A stretch of 48,279 bases of DNA from Paraburkholderia oxyphila NBRC 105797 (lineage in GTDB: Bacteria > Pseudomonadota > Gammaproteobacteria > Burkholderiales > Burkholderiaceae), in assembly GCF_000685075.1 (NCBI RefSeq), contig NZ_BAYD01000076.1, forward strand, positions 1 to 48,279. Reading direction: 5' to 3'. This document shows positions 33,709 through 41,902 of the stretch, one piece after another (the stretch's first letter is position 1; the number at the start of each line of letters is the position of its first letter). Below the pieces are notes generated by a model. The model saw nothing but the letters and a program-made list of their open reading frames with translations, did not search any database and had not been told where the DNA came from. Position numbers and translations under genes: made by a program.

Positions 33709-34590
33709 ATGAGCCATCTACACATGCTTGAATCTGACCGTCATCTGCTTGAAGCGTCGTTGCCCGCCATCGAGCAAATTCAACTGGACCTCCCCACTCT
33801 GGCCGATCAACGGGTTATCACGTATCGCGCGGCGGGCGACGCGCGCGCGCCCGCCATCGTCCTGCTGCACGGCATTGGCTCGAATTCGGCGGGCTACCGC
33901 GCGCAGTTCGCGGCACTGAGCAAGACGCATCGCGTGATTGCCTGGGACGCCCCAGGTTTCGGGCAAAGCAGCCCGTTCGCAATCGACGCGCCCGCTGCCA
34001 CGGACTATGCGCAGGTGCTGCTGGCCCTGCTAACCGAGCTGGGCATCGCACGCGCAACCGTTGCAGGCAGCTCATGGGGCAGCGTGATCGCGGCGACGTT
34101 CGCGGCGCAGTATCCGCTGGCTACGCATGCCCTCGTCTTGAGCGCACCCAATGTAGCGCGGGGCCATCTATCCGGCGAGGAACGGAGCGCGGCGCGAGAG
34201 GCCCTGATGCGAAGCGGCGCGGCGCAGTCGGACGAAGCGCGCGCCGCCGTGGTGGACGCACTGGTCGCGCCGGGTGCCGGGCCTCTGGTTCGCGCGCACG
34301 TGTCCAGGCTAAGAGACGCCGTAACGCCGACGGGATGGCAACACGCCGTGGACATGCTGTTCTCCACCTACACGCCCACTGTGGTTGCGTCGATCGAGGC
34401 GCCGATGTCCGTCCTTGTCGGCAACCTCGACCGCATCGCTCCACTTGAAGAGCATGCCCGGCCCCTGCACATGGCCGGCCGCGACTCGACGCTGCATACG
34501 CTCGATGGCATCGGCCACATGCCGAAACTGGAGGCGCCGGGCGCATTCAACGCCATCGTGCTCGCAGCTGCAGCAGCAAAGGCCGGTTGA
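33709..34590 (+). CDS. Alpha/beta hydrolase
   Basis: A 293-residue hydrolase. The HG oxyanion motif VLLHGIGSNS is at residues 51-60, the nucleophile elbow AGSSWGS gives Ser122, the acid is probably Asp in VGNLDRIAP and the His is in DGIGHMPKLE near the C-terminus. This fits MhpC/BphD/esterase-like C-C or ester hydrolases. A second ATG at 33724 is possible; neither has a strong Shine-Dalgarno. It ends the hydratase-monooxygenase-hydrolase operon and is convergent with iclR. Confidence 0.88.
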   Translation: MSHLHMLESDRHLLEASLPAIEQIQLDLPTLADQRVITYRAAGDARAPAIVLLHGIGSNSAGYRAQFAALSKTHRVIAWDAPGFGQSSPFAIDAPAATDYAQVLLALLTELGIARATVAGSSWGSVIAATFAAQYPLATHALVLSAPNVARGHLSGEERSAAREALMRSGAAQSDEARAAVVDALVAPGAGPLVRAHVSRLRDAVTPTGWQHAVDMLFSTYTPTVVASIEAPMSVLVGNLDRIAPLEEHARPLHMAGRDSTLHTLDGIGHMPKLEAPGAFNAIVLAAAAAKAG

Positions 34591-34644
34591 CGCAAGCGCA
34601 CAAGCCGCGCTGCGGCCGCGGCGCATGCCCGGCCGCTAGCTGAT

Positions 34645-35412
34645 TTAGCGGGCGACCTTTCCGCCCAGCGCAACCGTAGCCCGATTCGCGCAATCGAGCA
34701 GTGCCTTGACCGCGTCGCTCTGCGCGTCCGTGTCCAGTGTGGCGGAGGTGCCAATGAGACTGATCGCGAATCGAAGCTCCGCGTCCCTGTCCCAAATGGG
34801 CGCGGCGACGGACACATAGCCGAGGTCCGCGCGATGAATGGATGTGAAGCCATGGGCGCGCAATTCGGCAAGCGCTTCTTCGCGCAGCGAAGCGGGCGTC
34901 AACGGCTGTTGCGCCGTGAGTTCGCGGCTGATGAGCGCCTCCGTGCGGGCAGGTTGAAGGCACGCAATGAACAACTTGCCCGCGGCCGTCGTGACAAGCG
35001 GGATCAGGCCCGTTCTCAGCTCGAGCATGCTGCGCGCGTCCCCTTCCTGCTTGAAGAGACTGACCGGCCCGTCCTCGGCCCAGGCGGTCACGGCCGCGCC
35101 ACTGCGTGTTGCGTCGCGCAGCGCGATGACCTCCCGCCGCACGATGTCGAATCCATCGAGCTGATTGATGGCGCTCATGCCCAAGGCGAGCGACGCCGGC
35201 CCGAGCTTGTAGCACCCGGGTTTCTCGTCCGCCGCAACCAGCCCGGTCCGCACGAGGCTGATCATGTAGTTGCTCGTCGCGCTTGGCGAGAGTTCGGAGA
35301 GCGCGGCAATCTCCTTGAGCGGCAGTGCCCGCACACTCGTCTGCAACGCCGTCAAGATCCGGAACGCAATCTCGACGGACTGGATGCCGCGTCTCGCAGT
35401 CACATTGTCCAT
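34645..35412 (-). CDS. IclR-family transcriptional regulator
   Basis: A 255-residue IclR protein: N-terminal winged helix (QSVEIAFRILTALQ, LPLKEIAALSELSPSATSNYMISLVRTGLV, residues 11-60) and the IclR effector domain from about 80. IclR regulators commonly activate aromatic-acid pathways such as pobA and pca genes. It is divergent from the pirin-aldo/keto reductase genes and near the hydratase-monooxygenase operon, either of which it may control. Confidence 0.92.
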   Translation of the reverse strand: MDNVTARRGIQSVEIAFRILTALQTSVRALPLKEIAALSELSPSATSNYMISLVRTGLVAADEKPGCYKLGPASLALGMSAINQLDGFDIVRREVIALRDATRSGAAVTAWAEDGPVSLFKQEGDARSMLELRTGLIPLVTTAAGKLFIACLQPARTEALISRELTAQQPLTPASLREEALAELRAHGFTSIHRADLGYVSVAAPIWDRDAELRFAISLIGTSATLDTDAQSDAVKALLDCANRATVALGGKVAR

Positions 35413-35500
35413 TGTTCAGTCATATCGAAGTCGCGAAAAACGCCGCACCGCGTTCGCACGGACGGCCGCCATATTGGCGCCCGAGGGCGCAGCCTCGGAT

Positions 35501-35538
35501 AATTCAACATAAATTATGTCATTCATTAATGTTGAACT
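35501..35538. promoter_or_regulatory. Inverted repeat in the iclR / pirin intergenic region
   Basis: TTCAACAT (35503-35510) and its exact complement ATGTTGAA (35529-35536) have centres 26 bases apart; the inner palindrome CATAAATTATG occupies 35508-35518. The stretch is the only AT-rich part of a 286-base region and is a good candidate IclR binding site. Confidence 0.5.
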
Positions 35539-35698
35539 CAATTCCCGTGAACCCCCATTCAATCTCGATCCGGGGATATCCGGGCCCAGATGTATCGCCC
35601 GTGGCGATGGGTTGCATCGAGGAATACAGGCTTCTTTGCGAAAACGCCGTCGCGTAACCTTGCCTTATGCCATCACGAATCGAGGATGCCGGCTCATC

Positions 35699-36556
35699 AT
35701 GTATTCCGAACATTCCGCAACGGACCTGTCACTGGCCTCATTGCAAAGAACGATTGTTGCGCGGACCGCTGGCCGCCAGCACGGTCCCATCACGCGGCTC
35801 GTCAGCCCGTCCGATCTCGGCGAGATGCTGAAGCCCTTTGTGTTTCTTGATCACTTCGATAACTCGGCAGCATCCGATATGCGGTTTGCCATGCACCCTC
35901 ATTCCGGCATTGCGACGACGACCGTGCTGCTGGAAGGCGAGGTCGAGTATGAAGACACGACAGGCGCTTCAGGGATTCTGCCGGTCGGCGGCGTCGAGTG
36001 GATGAACGCCGGGTCGGGCGTATGGCATGACGGCCGCGCAACCGGCGACGGGCGTGGGCGCGGCTATCAGCTGTGGGTCGCGTTGCCGCCCGGGCTCGAA
36101 CTGGGCGTTCCCCATAGCCAGTATTTGTCCGCGAACGAAGTCCCTCGCATCGGACCGGCCAGCGTCGTGCTGGGGTCTTATGGCAATGTCGAAAGCCCGA
36201 TTGCCGCGCCGCCAGGCATCAATTACCTGCTCGTGCGGCTAGCGGCGGGGACCCGCTGGCAGTACACCCCGCCACCGGGGCACAACGTCGCCTGGCTCAG
36301 TGTTCAACGCGGCGCACTGAATATCGGCGACGAACGCATCGCCAACGAGCTCGTGGTCTTTGAAGAATCCGAAGAGCGTCTGGTCATCACGGCAGATGGG
36401 GATTCGGAGTTCGTTCTCGGCTCTGCCGTCGCGCATGCGCACAAGCTCGTGCTCGGCTATTACTCGGTCCATACCACGGCGCAGGCGTTGCGCGCGGGGG
36501 AAGACCGCATCATGGAGATTGGGGCAGAGCTGCGTCGTATTGGGCGCATCAAATAG
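35699..36556 (+). CDS. Pirin family protein
   Basis: A 285-residue bicupin, second pirin in the window. The metal motif is HPHSGIATTT near residues 63-72 and the conserved stretch reads EWMNAGSGVWHDG; as in the first pirin the usual Glu two residues after this His is Gly. C-terminal cupin from about 180. The open frame extends upstream to 35516, but the N-terminal extension has no family match; the ATG at 35699 gives normal length although its Shine-Dalgarno is weak. The aldo/keto reductase follows after 57 bases. Confidence 0.88.
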   Translation: MYSEHSATDLSLASLQRTIVARTAGRQHGPITRLVSPSDLGEMLKPFVFLDHFDNSAASDMRFAMHPHSGIATTTVLLEGEVEYEDTTGASGILPVGGVEWMNAGSGVWHDGRATGDGRGRGYQLWVALPPGLELGVPHSQYLSANEVPRIGPASVVLGSYGNVESPIAAPPGINYLLVRLAAGTRWQYTPPPGHNVAWLSVQRGALNIGDERIANELVVFEESEERLVITADGDSEFVLGSAVAHAHKLVLGYYSVHTTAQALRAGEDRIMEIGAELRRIGRIK

Positions 36557-36613
36557 CACGTCTCGATGCCTCCATCATTCCCTTTAACCGCCTCATCAAA
36601 GTACAGAGACCGC

Positions 36614-37480
36614 ATGGCCCTGAACAATCGCGAAGCCCCCCCCGTGCCAGACGTCCATGTCAGTAACGCGGCCATTCCGTCCATTGGCTACGGCACTTAC
36701 GGAATGAGTGGCGCAGACATCTACCGGGTGGTACCCGAGGCCCTGCGCGCCGGTTTCCGTCATATCGACACCGCACAAATCTACCGTAACGAAGGCGAGA
36801 TTGGCGACTGTATTGCCGCGTCCGGCATTCCAAGACGCGATCTCTTTCTGACGACCAAGGTCTGGGTGAGCCACTACGGCAGTCAGCACTTCGAAGCATC
36901 GGTCGACGAGAGCCTGCGAAAGCTAAGGACCGACTATGTCGACCTGCTCCTGCTGCACTGGCCGGGATCGGACGTGCCGCTGCCCGAACAGATCGAGGGA
37001 CTCAACACGGTCGTGCGCGCGGGCAAGGTCCGGCATATCGGCGTCAGCAATTTCAACCGCGCCCTGATGACCGAAGCGATCCGGCTCTCCGCAGCCCCGC
37101 TTGTGACGAACCAGTTCGAATATCATCCGTACCTGAACCAGTCCTTACTCGTCGAAAGTACCCTGCAGGCAGGGCTTGCCGTAACCGCGTATTGCGGCAT
37201 GGCTGTTGGCCGTGTCTTCAAGGAGCCAGCGCTCGAGCGAATTGCGGCCCGCTACGACAAAACCATCGCCCAAATTGTCTTGCGATGGCTAGTGCAACAA
37301 CGCGGTACGGTTGCGCTTTCGAGAACCACCCGCGTCGATCGGCTCGCGGGGAACCTTGCTGTGTTCGACTTCGAGCTGGACAGCGCGGACATGGCGGCCA
37401 TACACGCGCTGGCGACGGCGAACAGCCGGATCGTCGATCCCCCCGGACTCGCTCCGCGTTGGGACAGCACCGCCCCTTGA
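36614..37480 (+). CDS. Aldo/keto reductase
   Basis: A 288-residue NADPH-dependent (alpha/beta)8 reductase. The catalytic tetrad is visible: Asp52 and Tyr57 in HIDTAQIYRNE, Lys82 in LTTKVW, His115 in LLLLHWPG; the NADP-side motif near 240 is VALSRTTRVDRL. It resembles 2,5-diketogluconate reductase-type enzymes. It could reduce aldehydes or ketones produced by the neighbouring pathway. AGAGA lies before the ATG at 36614; the frame is open further upstream to 36566. Confidence 0.9.
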   Translation: MALNNREAPPVPDVHVSNAAIPSIGYGTYGMSGADIYRVVPEALRAGFRHIDTAQIYRNEGEIGDCIAASGIPRRDLFLTTKVWVSHYGSQHFEASVDESLRKLRTDYVDLLLLHWPGSDVPLPEQIEGLNTVVRAGKVRHIGVSNFNRALMTEAIRLSAAPLVTNQFEYHPYLNQSLLVESTLQAGLAVTAYCGMAVGRVFKEPALERIAARYDKTIAQIVLRWLVQQRGTVALSRTTRVDRLAGNLAVFDFELDSADMAAIHALATANSRIVDPPGLAPRWDSTAP

Positions 37481-37654
37481 CTCCATGAGCCTGCTGGATG
37501 GCGCCGCGATCATGCGCGCGCCCGTCGTTCGCACACAGCCACGCTGCACTTGCCTTCCCTGGAAGTGATATTGGACTGATGTATCGTTCAATGACACTCC
37601 GTTCCCCGTTTACCCATCAGCGTTTCCCCTACCTCGACATCGTCAGGCTCGTTA

Positions 37655-37675
37655 ATATATCTTCCTGAGAAGATG
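37655..37675. promoter_or_regulatory. Dyad operator copy A, upstream of the hemerythrin-Rieske operon
   Basis: Core ATCTTCCTGAGAAGAT (37659-37674), a perfect six-base inverted repeat around CTGA. The 21-base block matches the reverse complement of 45081-45101 at 19 positions. Nearby TCGACA and TATATC could be a promoter (16-base spacer). The operon start codon is 42 bases on. Confidence 0.65.
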
Positions 37676-37716
37676 TTTAAGAAAACGTGTTTGACAGGAC
37701 AGGCGTGCGTTGACAA

Positions 37717-38229
37717 ATGAAACCACTGGAAGATCACGGGACGATCAGCGCGTCCCCGTCTGAACCGAAACCGGCTGAAGCGCAGAAGTCAGCGGTGCCC
37801 CGCTTCGTCTGGGACGACGACTACGCGCTCGGCCATCGGTCGATGGACGAGACGCATCACGAGTTTGTTGCGTGCGTCAATGCGTTGCTCACCGTTGGAG
37901 ACGACGGCATCGCGGCGGCACTCGAGACTTTCGCCGAGCACGCAAACCGGCACTTCGGCGAAGAGGACGACGCCATGCTTGTGAGCGCTTATGGATCGGC
38001 CGGCTGCCATATCGATGAGCACGCCGCCGTGCTCCGCTCAGTCGACGAAGTTCGCGAGGCACTCGCGCAAGGGCAAACCCACGTCGTGCGCGCCTTCGCG
38101 AAGGCGCTCGCAGACTGGTTTCCCGAGCACGTGCGTGTCATGGACCAGGGCCTCGCACGCTGGCTGGTTCAGCAAGAACTCGGGGCGGCGCCCGTGGTCA
38201 TCCGGCGCCGCCTGGACCTTGCCGCCTGA
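37717..38229 (+). CDS. Bacteriohemerythrin
   Basis: A 170-residue four-helix hemerythrin-like protein after an unstructured 30-residue N-terminus. The diiron ligand set is nearly complete: His40 and His47/His48 with Glu nearby (HRSMDETHHEF), His75/His79 with Glu82 (HANRHFGEED), His98 and His102 (CHIDEHAAVL), and His138/Asp143 (WFPEHVRVMD). It binds O2 reversibly or senses oxygen and iron. It sits 28 bases before the VanB-like reductase in the Rieske oxygenase operon, so O2 delivery or storage for the oxygenases is a reasonable guess. The Shine-Dalgarno is weak. Confidence 0.88.
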   Translation: MKPLEDHGTISASPSEPKPAEAQKSAVPRFVWDDDYALGHRSMDETHHEFVACVNALLTVGDDGIAAALETFAEHANRHFGEEDDAMLVSAYGSAGCHIDEHAAVLRSVDEVREALAQGQTHVVRAFAKALADWFPEHVRVMDQGLARWLVQQELGAAPVVIRRRLDLAA

Positions 38230-38257
38230 CATGCCCCTCTTTTATCTGGACGCTCTC

Positions 38258-39253
38258 ATGGAAACGGTCAAATCCCCCGTAAGCGATACGTTGCAGGTCC
38301 GGGTCTCGGCCAGGACGCCGCTGGCCGAAGATATTCTCGGCTACGAATTCACCCCTGTCTCGGACACACCGTTGCCCGACTTCGAAGCCGGTGCGCACAT
38401 CGACGTGCATCTGCCCGGCGGCCTGGTGCGTCAGTATTCTTTGTACGACCTGCCGGGCGACACGCCGCGCTACCGCATCGGTGTGCTGCGCGATGCCAGG
38501 TCTCGTGGCGGCTCGGTCGCGTTCCACGAACGCGTGCTGGAGGGCGACACGCTCTCGATCAGCGTCCCGCGCAATCACTTCGCGCTGCAGAGCGGTCCTG
38601 ACCGATCGATCCTGTTTGCGGGCGGCATCGGCATTACACCGATCCTCAGCATGGCCCAGCAACTCGCGCGCGAGAACCGGCCTTTCGAGCTGCACTACTG
38701 CGGGCGCTCGCTGCCGCGCATGGCGCTGATCGATCGCCTGCAGCAGATCGCGTCGCCCGACGGCGTGCAGGCGCAAGTGCATGTGCACATGGACGACGGC
38801 CCGGCCGAGCAGCAACTCGATGCGCGAGCCGCGATAGGCGCACCGTCTGCCGACCGGCATCTGTACGTGTGCGGCCCCACCGGCTTCATGGACACCATCC
38901 TGCAGACCGCACGCGAACTCGGCTGGGACGAAGGCCACCTGCATCGCGAATATTTCGCGGCGGCGCCCATCGAAACCTCGGGGGACGAGCGCTTCGAAAT
39001 CGAGCTCCACAGCAGTGGCCAGGTGATCGCGGTCGCCGCCGGCCAAAGCGTCGCGCACGCCTTGCTCGATGCGGGCTTCGATCTGCCGCTGTCCTGCGAG
39101 CAGGGCGTCTGCGGCACCTGCATGACGAAGGTGCTGGCCGGCGTGCCGGACCATCGTGACCTCTATCTGACCGACGACGAACGCGCACGCAACGATTGCT
39201 TCCTGCCGTGCTGCTCACGTGCCAAGACCTCCCGGCTCGTGCTCGATCTCTGA
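38258..39253 (+). CDS. Rieske-oxygenase reductase component (VanB/phthalate dioxygenase reductase type)
   Basis: A 331-residue three-domain electron-transfer protein. Domains in order: FMN/flavin-binding barrel with RQYSLYDLP near residue 58, NAD-binding domain with FAGGIGITPILSMAQ near 120-134 and VCGPTGFMD near 204, and a C-terminal plant-type [2Fe-2S] ferredoxin with Cys280, Cys285, Cys288 and a later Cys near 314-319. It carries electrons from NADH to the oxygenases that follow. The ATG at 38258 was preferred, as TGGAC precedes it; the ATG at 38231, one base after the hemerythrin stop, is possible. Confidence 0.9.
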   Translation: METVKSPVSDTLQVRVSARTPLAEDILGYEFTPVSDTPLPDFEAGAHIDVHLPGGLVRQYSLYDLPGDTPRYRIGVLRDARSRGGSVAFHERVLEGDTLSISVPRNHFALQSGPDRSILFAGGIGITPILSMAQQLARENRPFELHYCGRSLPRMALIDRLQQIASPDGVQAQVHVHMDDGPAEQQLDARAAIGAPSADRHLYVCGPTGFMDTILQTARELGWDEGHLHREYFAAAPIETSGDERFEIELHSSGQVIAVAAGQSVAHALLDAGFDLPLSCEQGVCGTCMTKVLAGVPDHRDLYLTDDERARNDCFLPCCSRAKTSRLVLDL

Positions 39254-39296
39254 TCGCCGGTCAATCATCGCCAAATACTCTAGCGAGGAGTCGAAA

Positions 39297-40598
39297 ATGC
39301 TAAGCAGGCAGGATAACGAATTAATGTGCCGGATTGGAGCAGGGACACCCATGGGCGATGCGATGCGCCGCTTCTGGCTGCCGGTGATCCAGTCCACCGA
39401 CATGCCCGAGGCGAACGGCGACCCGCAAACGGTCGAGCTGATGGGCGAGCGCTTCGTGGTGTGGCGCGACGAGCAAGGCCGGCCAGGCCTCTTTGCGGAA
39501 GGCTGCCTGCACCGCGGCGCCTCGATGCAGCTGGCCCGCTCGGAGGGCGATGGCCTGCGCTGCATCTACCACGGCTGGAAGTTTGCCGTGGACGGCAAGG
39601 TACTGGAAACACCGAATGTAGAAGACCCGAAATTCAAGGAGCGCATCAAGGGCCGCACCTATCCGGTGCGCGAGGCGGGTGGCCTCGTATGGGCATATCT
39701 GGGCCCGCATGGCGACGCGCCGCCCTTCCCGCACTGGGCGTTCATGGACCAGCCGGACGCGCATCGCATCAACGCGTGCGCGGTCATCAACGCCAATTTC
39801 GTCCAGGTGATGGAAGGTCTCGTCGACTCCTCGCATTTGACCGTGCTGCACAGCTCCGCACTGGCGAGGACCAATGACTCCGATCTCGACTATGCGAAAA
39901 AGACCTCGCATATGCAGTTCGACGCGGCGCCGAAAATCGAAGCCGACGAAACGGACTTCGGCTTCCACTATGTCGCCATCCGCCAGACCGGCGGCACGCG
40001 CATCGCGCGGGTCACGGCGTTCGCCGCACCCTGCTTCATCGCCAATGCGAACGGCGATATCTGGCTCGCGATCGTTCCGGTGAACGACGAGCGCTGCAAC
40101 CTGTATCACGTCTGGTGGGATGCCGAAAAGCGCGTTGGCGAAGAGCCGCTGCGCAGCGAGCAATTGCTGTTCGTCGGCCTCGACGAGCCAACCTTGCGCA
40201 AGTACGGCATGACGGCGGATACCTGCGACTCGCCGGCCGCGATGTCGCTTGCCAACGCCTTTGGCCAGGACCGCGCAAAGCAGCGCGGCGGCCACTTCAC
40301 CGGCTTCGACAGCATCACGCAAGAAGACGCCGCGTGCAGCGTGTCGAGCGGCGCGATCCGCGACCGCTCGCAGGAACTGCTGTGCCCCGCGGATATCGCG
40401 ATCAGCCGCCTGCATCGCAGCCTGCTGGCCTGCGCACGGGCCGCTCGCGATCAACGCGAGATCCCGGCGCTGCGCGCGGCGTCGGGCCGCGCCATCGGCA
40501 TCTCCGCGGAGATCGGTCAGGACCAGGACTGGCGTAGCCTGGTACCGCACCACCGGATCGTCTCGGCCCAAGGCGCACGTACAGAACGCAGCCAATAA
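39297..40598 (+). CDS. Rieske non-heme iron oxygenase, alpha subunit, copy 1
   Basis: A 433-residue oxygenase of the phthalate 4,5-dioxygenase/phenoxybenzoate/3-chlorobenzoate dioxygenase group. The Rieske ligands are Cys70, His72, Cys89 and His92 (CLH and CIYH). The mononuclear iron site is in VDSSHLTVLH, with His180 and His185 and the bridging Asp177. It hydroxylates an aromatic acid, either as a dioxygenase or by O-dealkylation. GCGAGGAG precedes the ATG. The operon has two such proteins and one reductase. Confidence 0.92.
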   Translation: MLSRQDNELMCRIGAGTPMGDAMRRFWLPVIQSTDMPEANGDPQTVELMGERFVVWRDEQGRPGLFAEGCLHRGASMQLARSEGDGLRCIYHGWKFAVDGKVLETPNVEDPKFKERIKGRTYPVREAGGLVWAYLGPHGDAPPFPHWAFMDQPDAHRINACAVINANFVQVMEGLVDSSHLTVLHSSALARTNDSDLDYAKKTSHMQFDAAPKIEADETDFGFHYVAIRQTGGTRIARVTAFAAPCFIANANGDIWLAIVPVNDERCNLYHVWWDAEKRVGEEPLRSEQLLFVGLDEPTLRKYGMTADTCDSPAAMSLANAFGQDRAKQRGGHFTGFDSITQEDAACSVSSGAIRDRSQELLCPADIAISRLHRSLLACARAARDQREIPALRAASGRAIGISAEIGQDQDWRSLVPHHRIVSAQGARTERSQ

Positions 40599-40622
40599 CC
40601 GAATACTGACAAGGAGTCCTGC

Positions 40623-41891
40623 ATGTTGAATCGCGAAGACAATGAGCTGCTTTGCCGTGTCGGCCCGGGAACGCCGGGCGGCGCCTTGATGCGACGCTTC
40701 TGGCACCCGGTGTGCACGTCCGCCCAGCTGCCCCACCCGGACTGCGCGCCGCTGCGCGTGCGCCTGCTCGGCGAGAACTATGTCGCCTTCCGGGACACCG
40801 AAGGCCAGGTCGGTTTTCTGGAAGAGCTGTGCATGCACCGTGGCGCGTCGCTGGCGCTGGGACGCGTCGAAGAAGGCGGCATCCGCTGCCTCTATCACGG
40901 GTGGAAGTTCAGCGCCTCCGGCAGCGTGATGGAAACGCCGAATCATGCTGACCCGAAGTATGCACAGCGCCTGAAGGCGCCCGCCTTTCCCGTGCGCGAG
41001 GAAGGCGGCATCGTGTGGACCTACGTGGGCCCCGCCGAGCAGGTTCCGCCGTTCTCGCGGTACGCGTTCATGGACGCCAGGCCGCAGCACCGCGTGGTCC
41101 TGCGCATCAACGTCGCCTGTAACTACTTGCAGCTCGTCGAGGGTGGCGAAGACAGCTCGCATGTAGGCGTGCTGCACACCAACATGGCGCGCCCCGGCTG
41201 GAAGGACAACGAGTTCACGCGCAACCCGGACGTGGTCAATCCCGCCGCGCTCGCTTCCAACGACATGGAGCCGACGCTCAAGATCGAGGAGACGGCGTTC
41301 GGCTTCCACTACGTTGCCTTGCGCAAGACCGACGATCCGAAGATCCGCAATGCGCGCGTGGTGCCGTTCATCGTGCCTTATGGCCGCATCATCCCCGCCC
41401 CGGCATTCCTGTTCACCGTACTCGAGGTGCCCGAGGACGACATGCACACGAGCACCTACATCGTCGTGCATGGCGATGCGCCGATCACCGAAGAGAAGAT
41501 CATCGAACTGCTGGGACTGAATGACTCGCGCTACTACGATCGCAAGAGCTGCACCTTCACGGCCAGCTGGGCGGATACGTTCGGCCAGAACCGCGAGCTG
41601 ATGAAGGAGAACTGGACCGGATTGCGCGGCGTAGAGGTTGAAGATGCCACGATCGGGCTCTCCCAGGGGCCCCTCTACGACCGTTCGCGCGAGCACCTCG
41701 TGCCCGCCGACCAGGCCGTCGTGCGCGTGCGCCGCGTGCTCCTCGAGTCGATTCGGCGCGTAGCGGAAAACCGTCAACCGGCGGCGCTCGGCCTCGACCT
41801 GCGCGGCGTAAGCGCTTGCGACAGGCAGCTCGACGAAAACGAGTCCTGGCAGGATCTGCTGCCTTCGCACCGCCAGCCGGCAACAGCCTGA
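40623..41891 (+). CDS. Rieske non-heme iron oxygenase, alpha subunit, copy 2
   Basis: A 422-residue paralogue of the preceding gene, with the same start pattern (MLNREDNELLCRVGPGTP) and the same numbering of ligands: Cys70, His72, Cys89, His92, then Asp177, His180 and His185 in EDSSHVGVLH. The catalytic domain sequences differ clearly, so the two probably act on different substrates or are alternative subunits. AAGGAG precedes the ATG. The SDR gene follows after 11 bases. Confidence 0.92.
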   Translation: MLNREDNELLCRVGPGTPGGALMRRFWHPVCTSAQLPHPDCAPLRVRLLGENYVAFRDTEGQVGFLEELCMHRGASLALGRVEEGGIRCLYHGWKFSASGSVMETPNHADPKYAQRLKAPAFPVREEGGIVWTYVGPAEQVPPFSRYAFMDARPQHRVVLRINVACNYLQLVEGGEDSSHVGVLHTNMARPGWKDNEFTRNPDVVNPAALASNDMEPTLKIEETAFGFHYVALRKTDDPKIRNARVVPFIVPYGRIIPAPAFLFTVLEVPEDDMHTSTYIVVHGDAPITEEKIIELLGLNDSRYYDRKSCTFTASWADTFGQNRELMKENWTGLRGVEVEDATIGLSQGPLYDRSREHLVPADQAVVRVRRVLLESIRRVAENRQPAALGLDLRGVSACDRQLDENESWQDLLPSHRQPATA

Positions 41892-41902
41892 GGAGCCACA
41901 CC

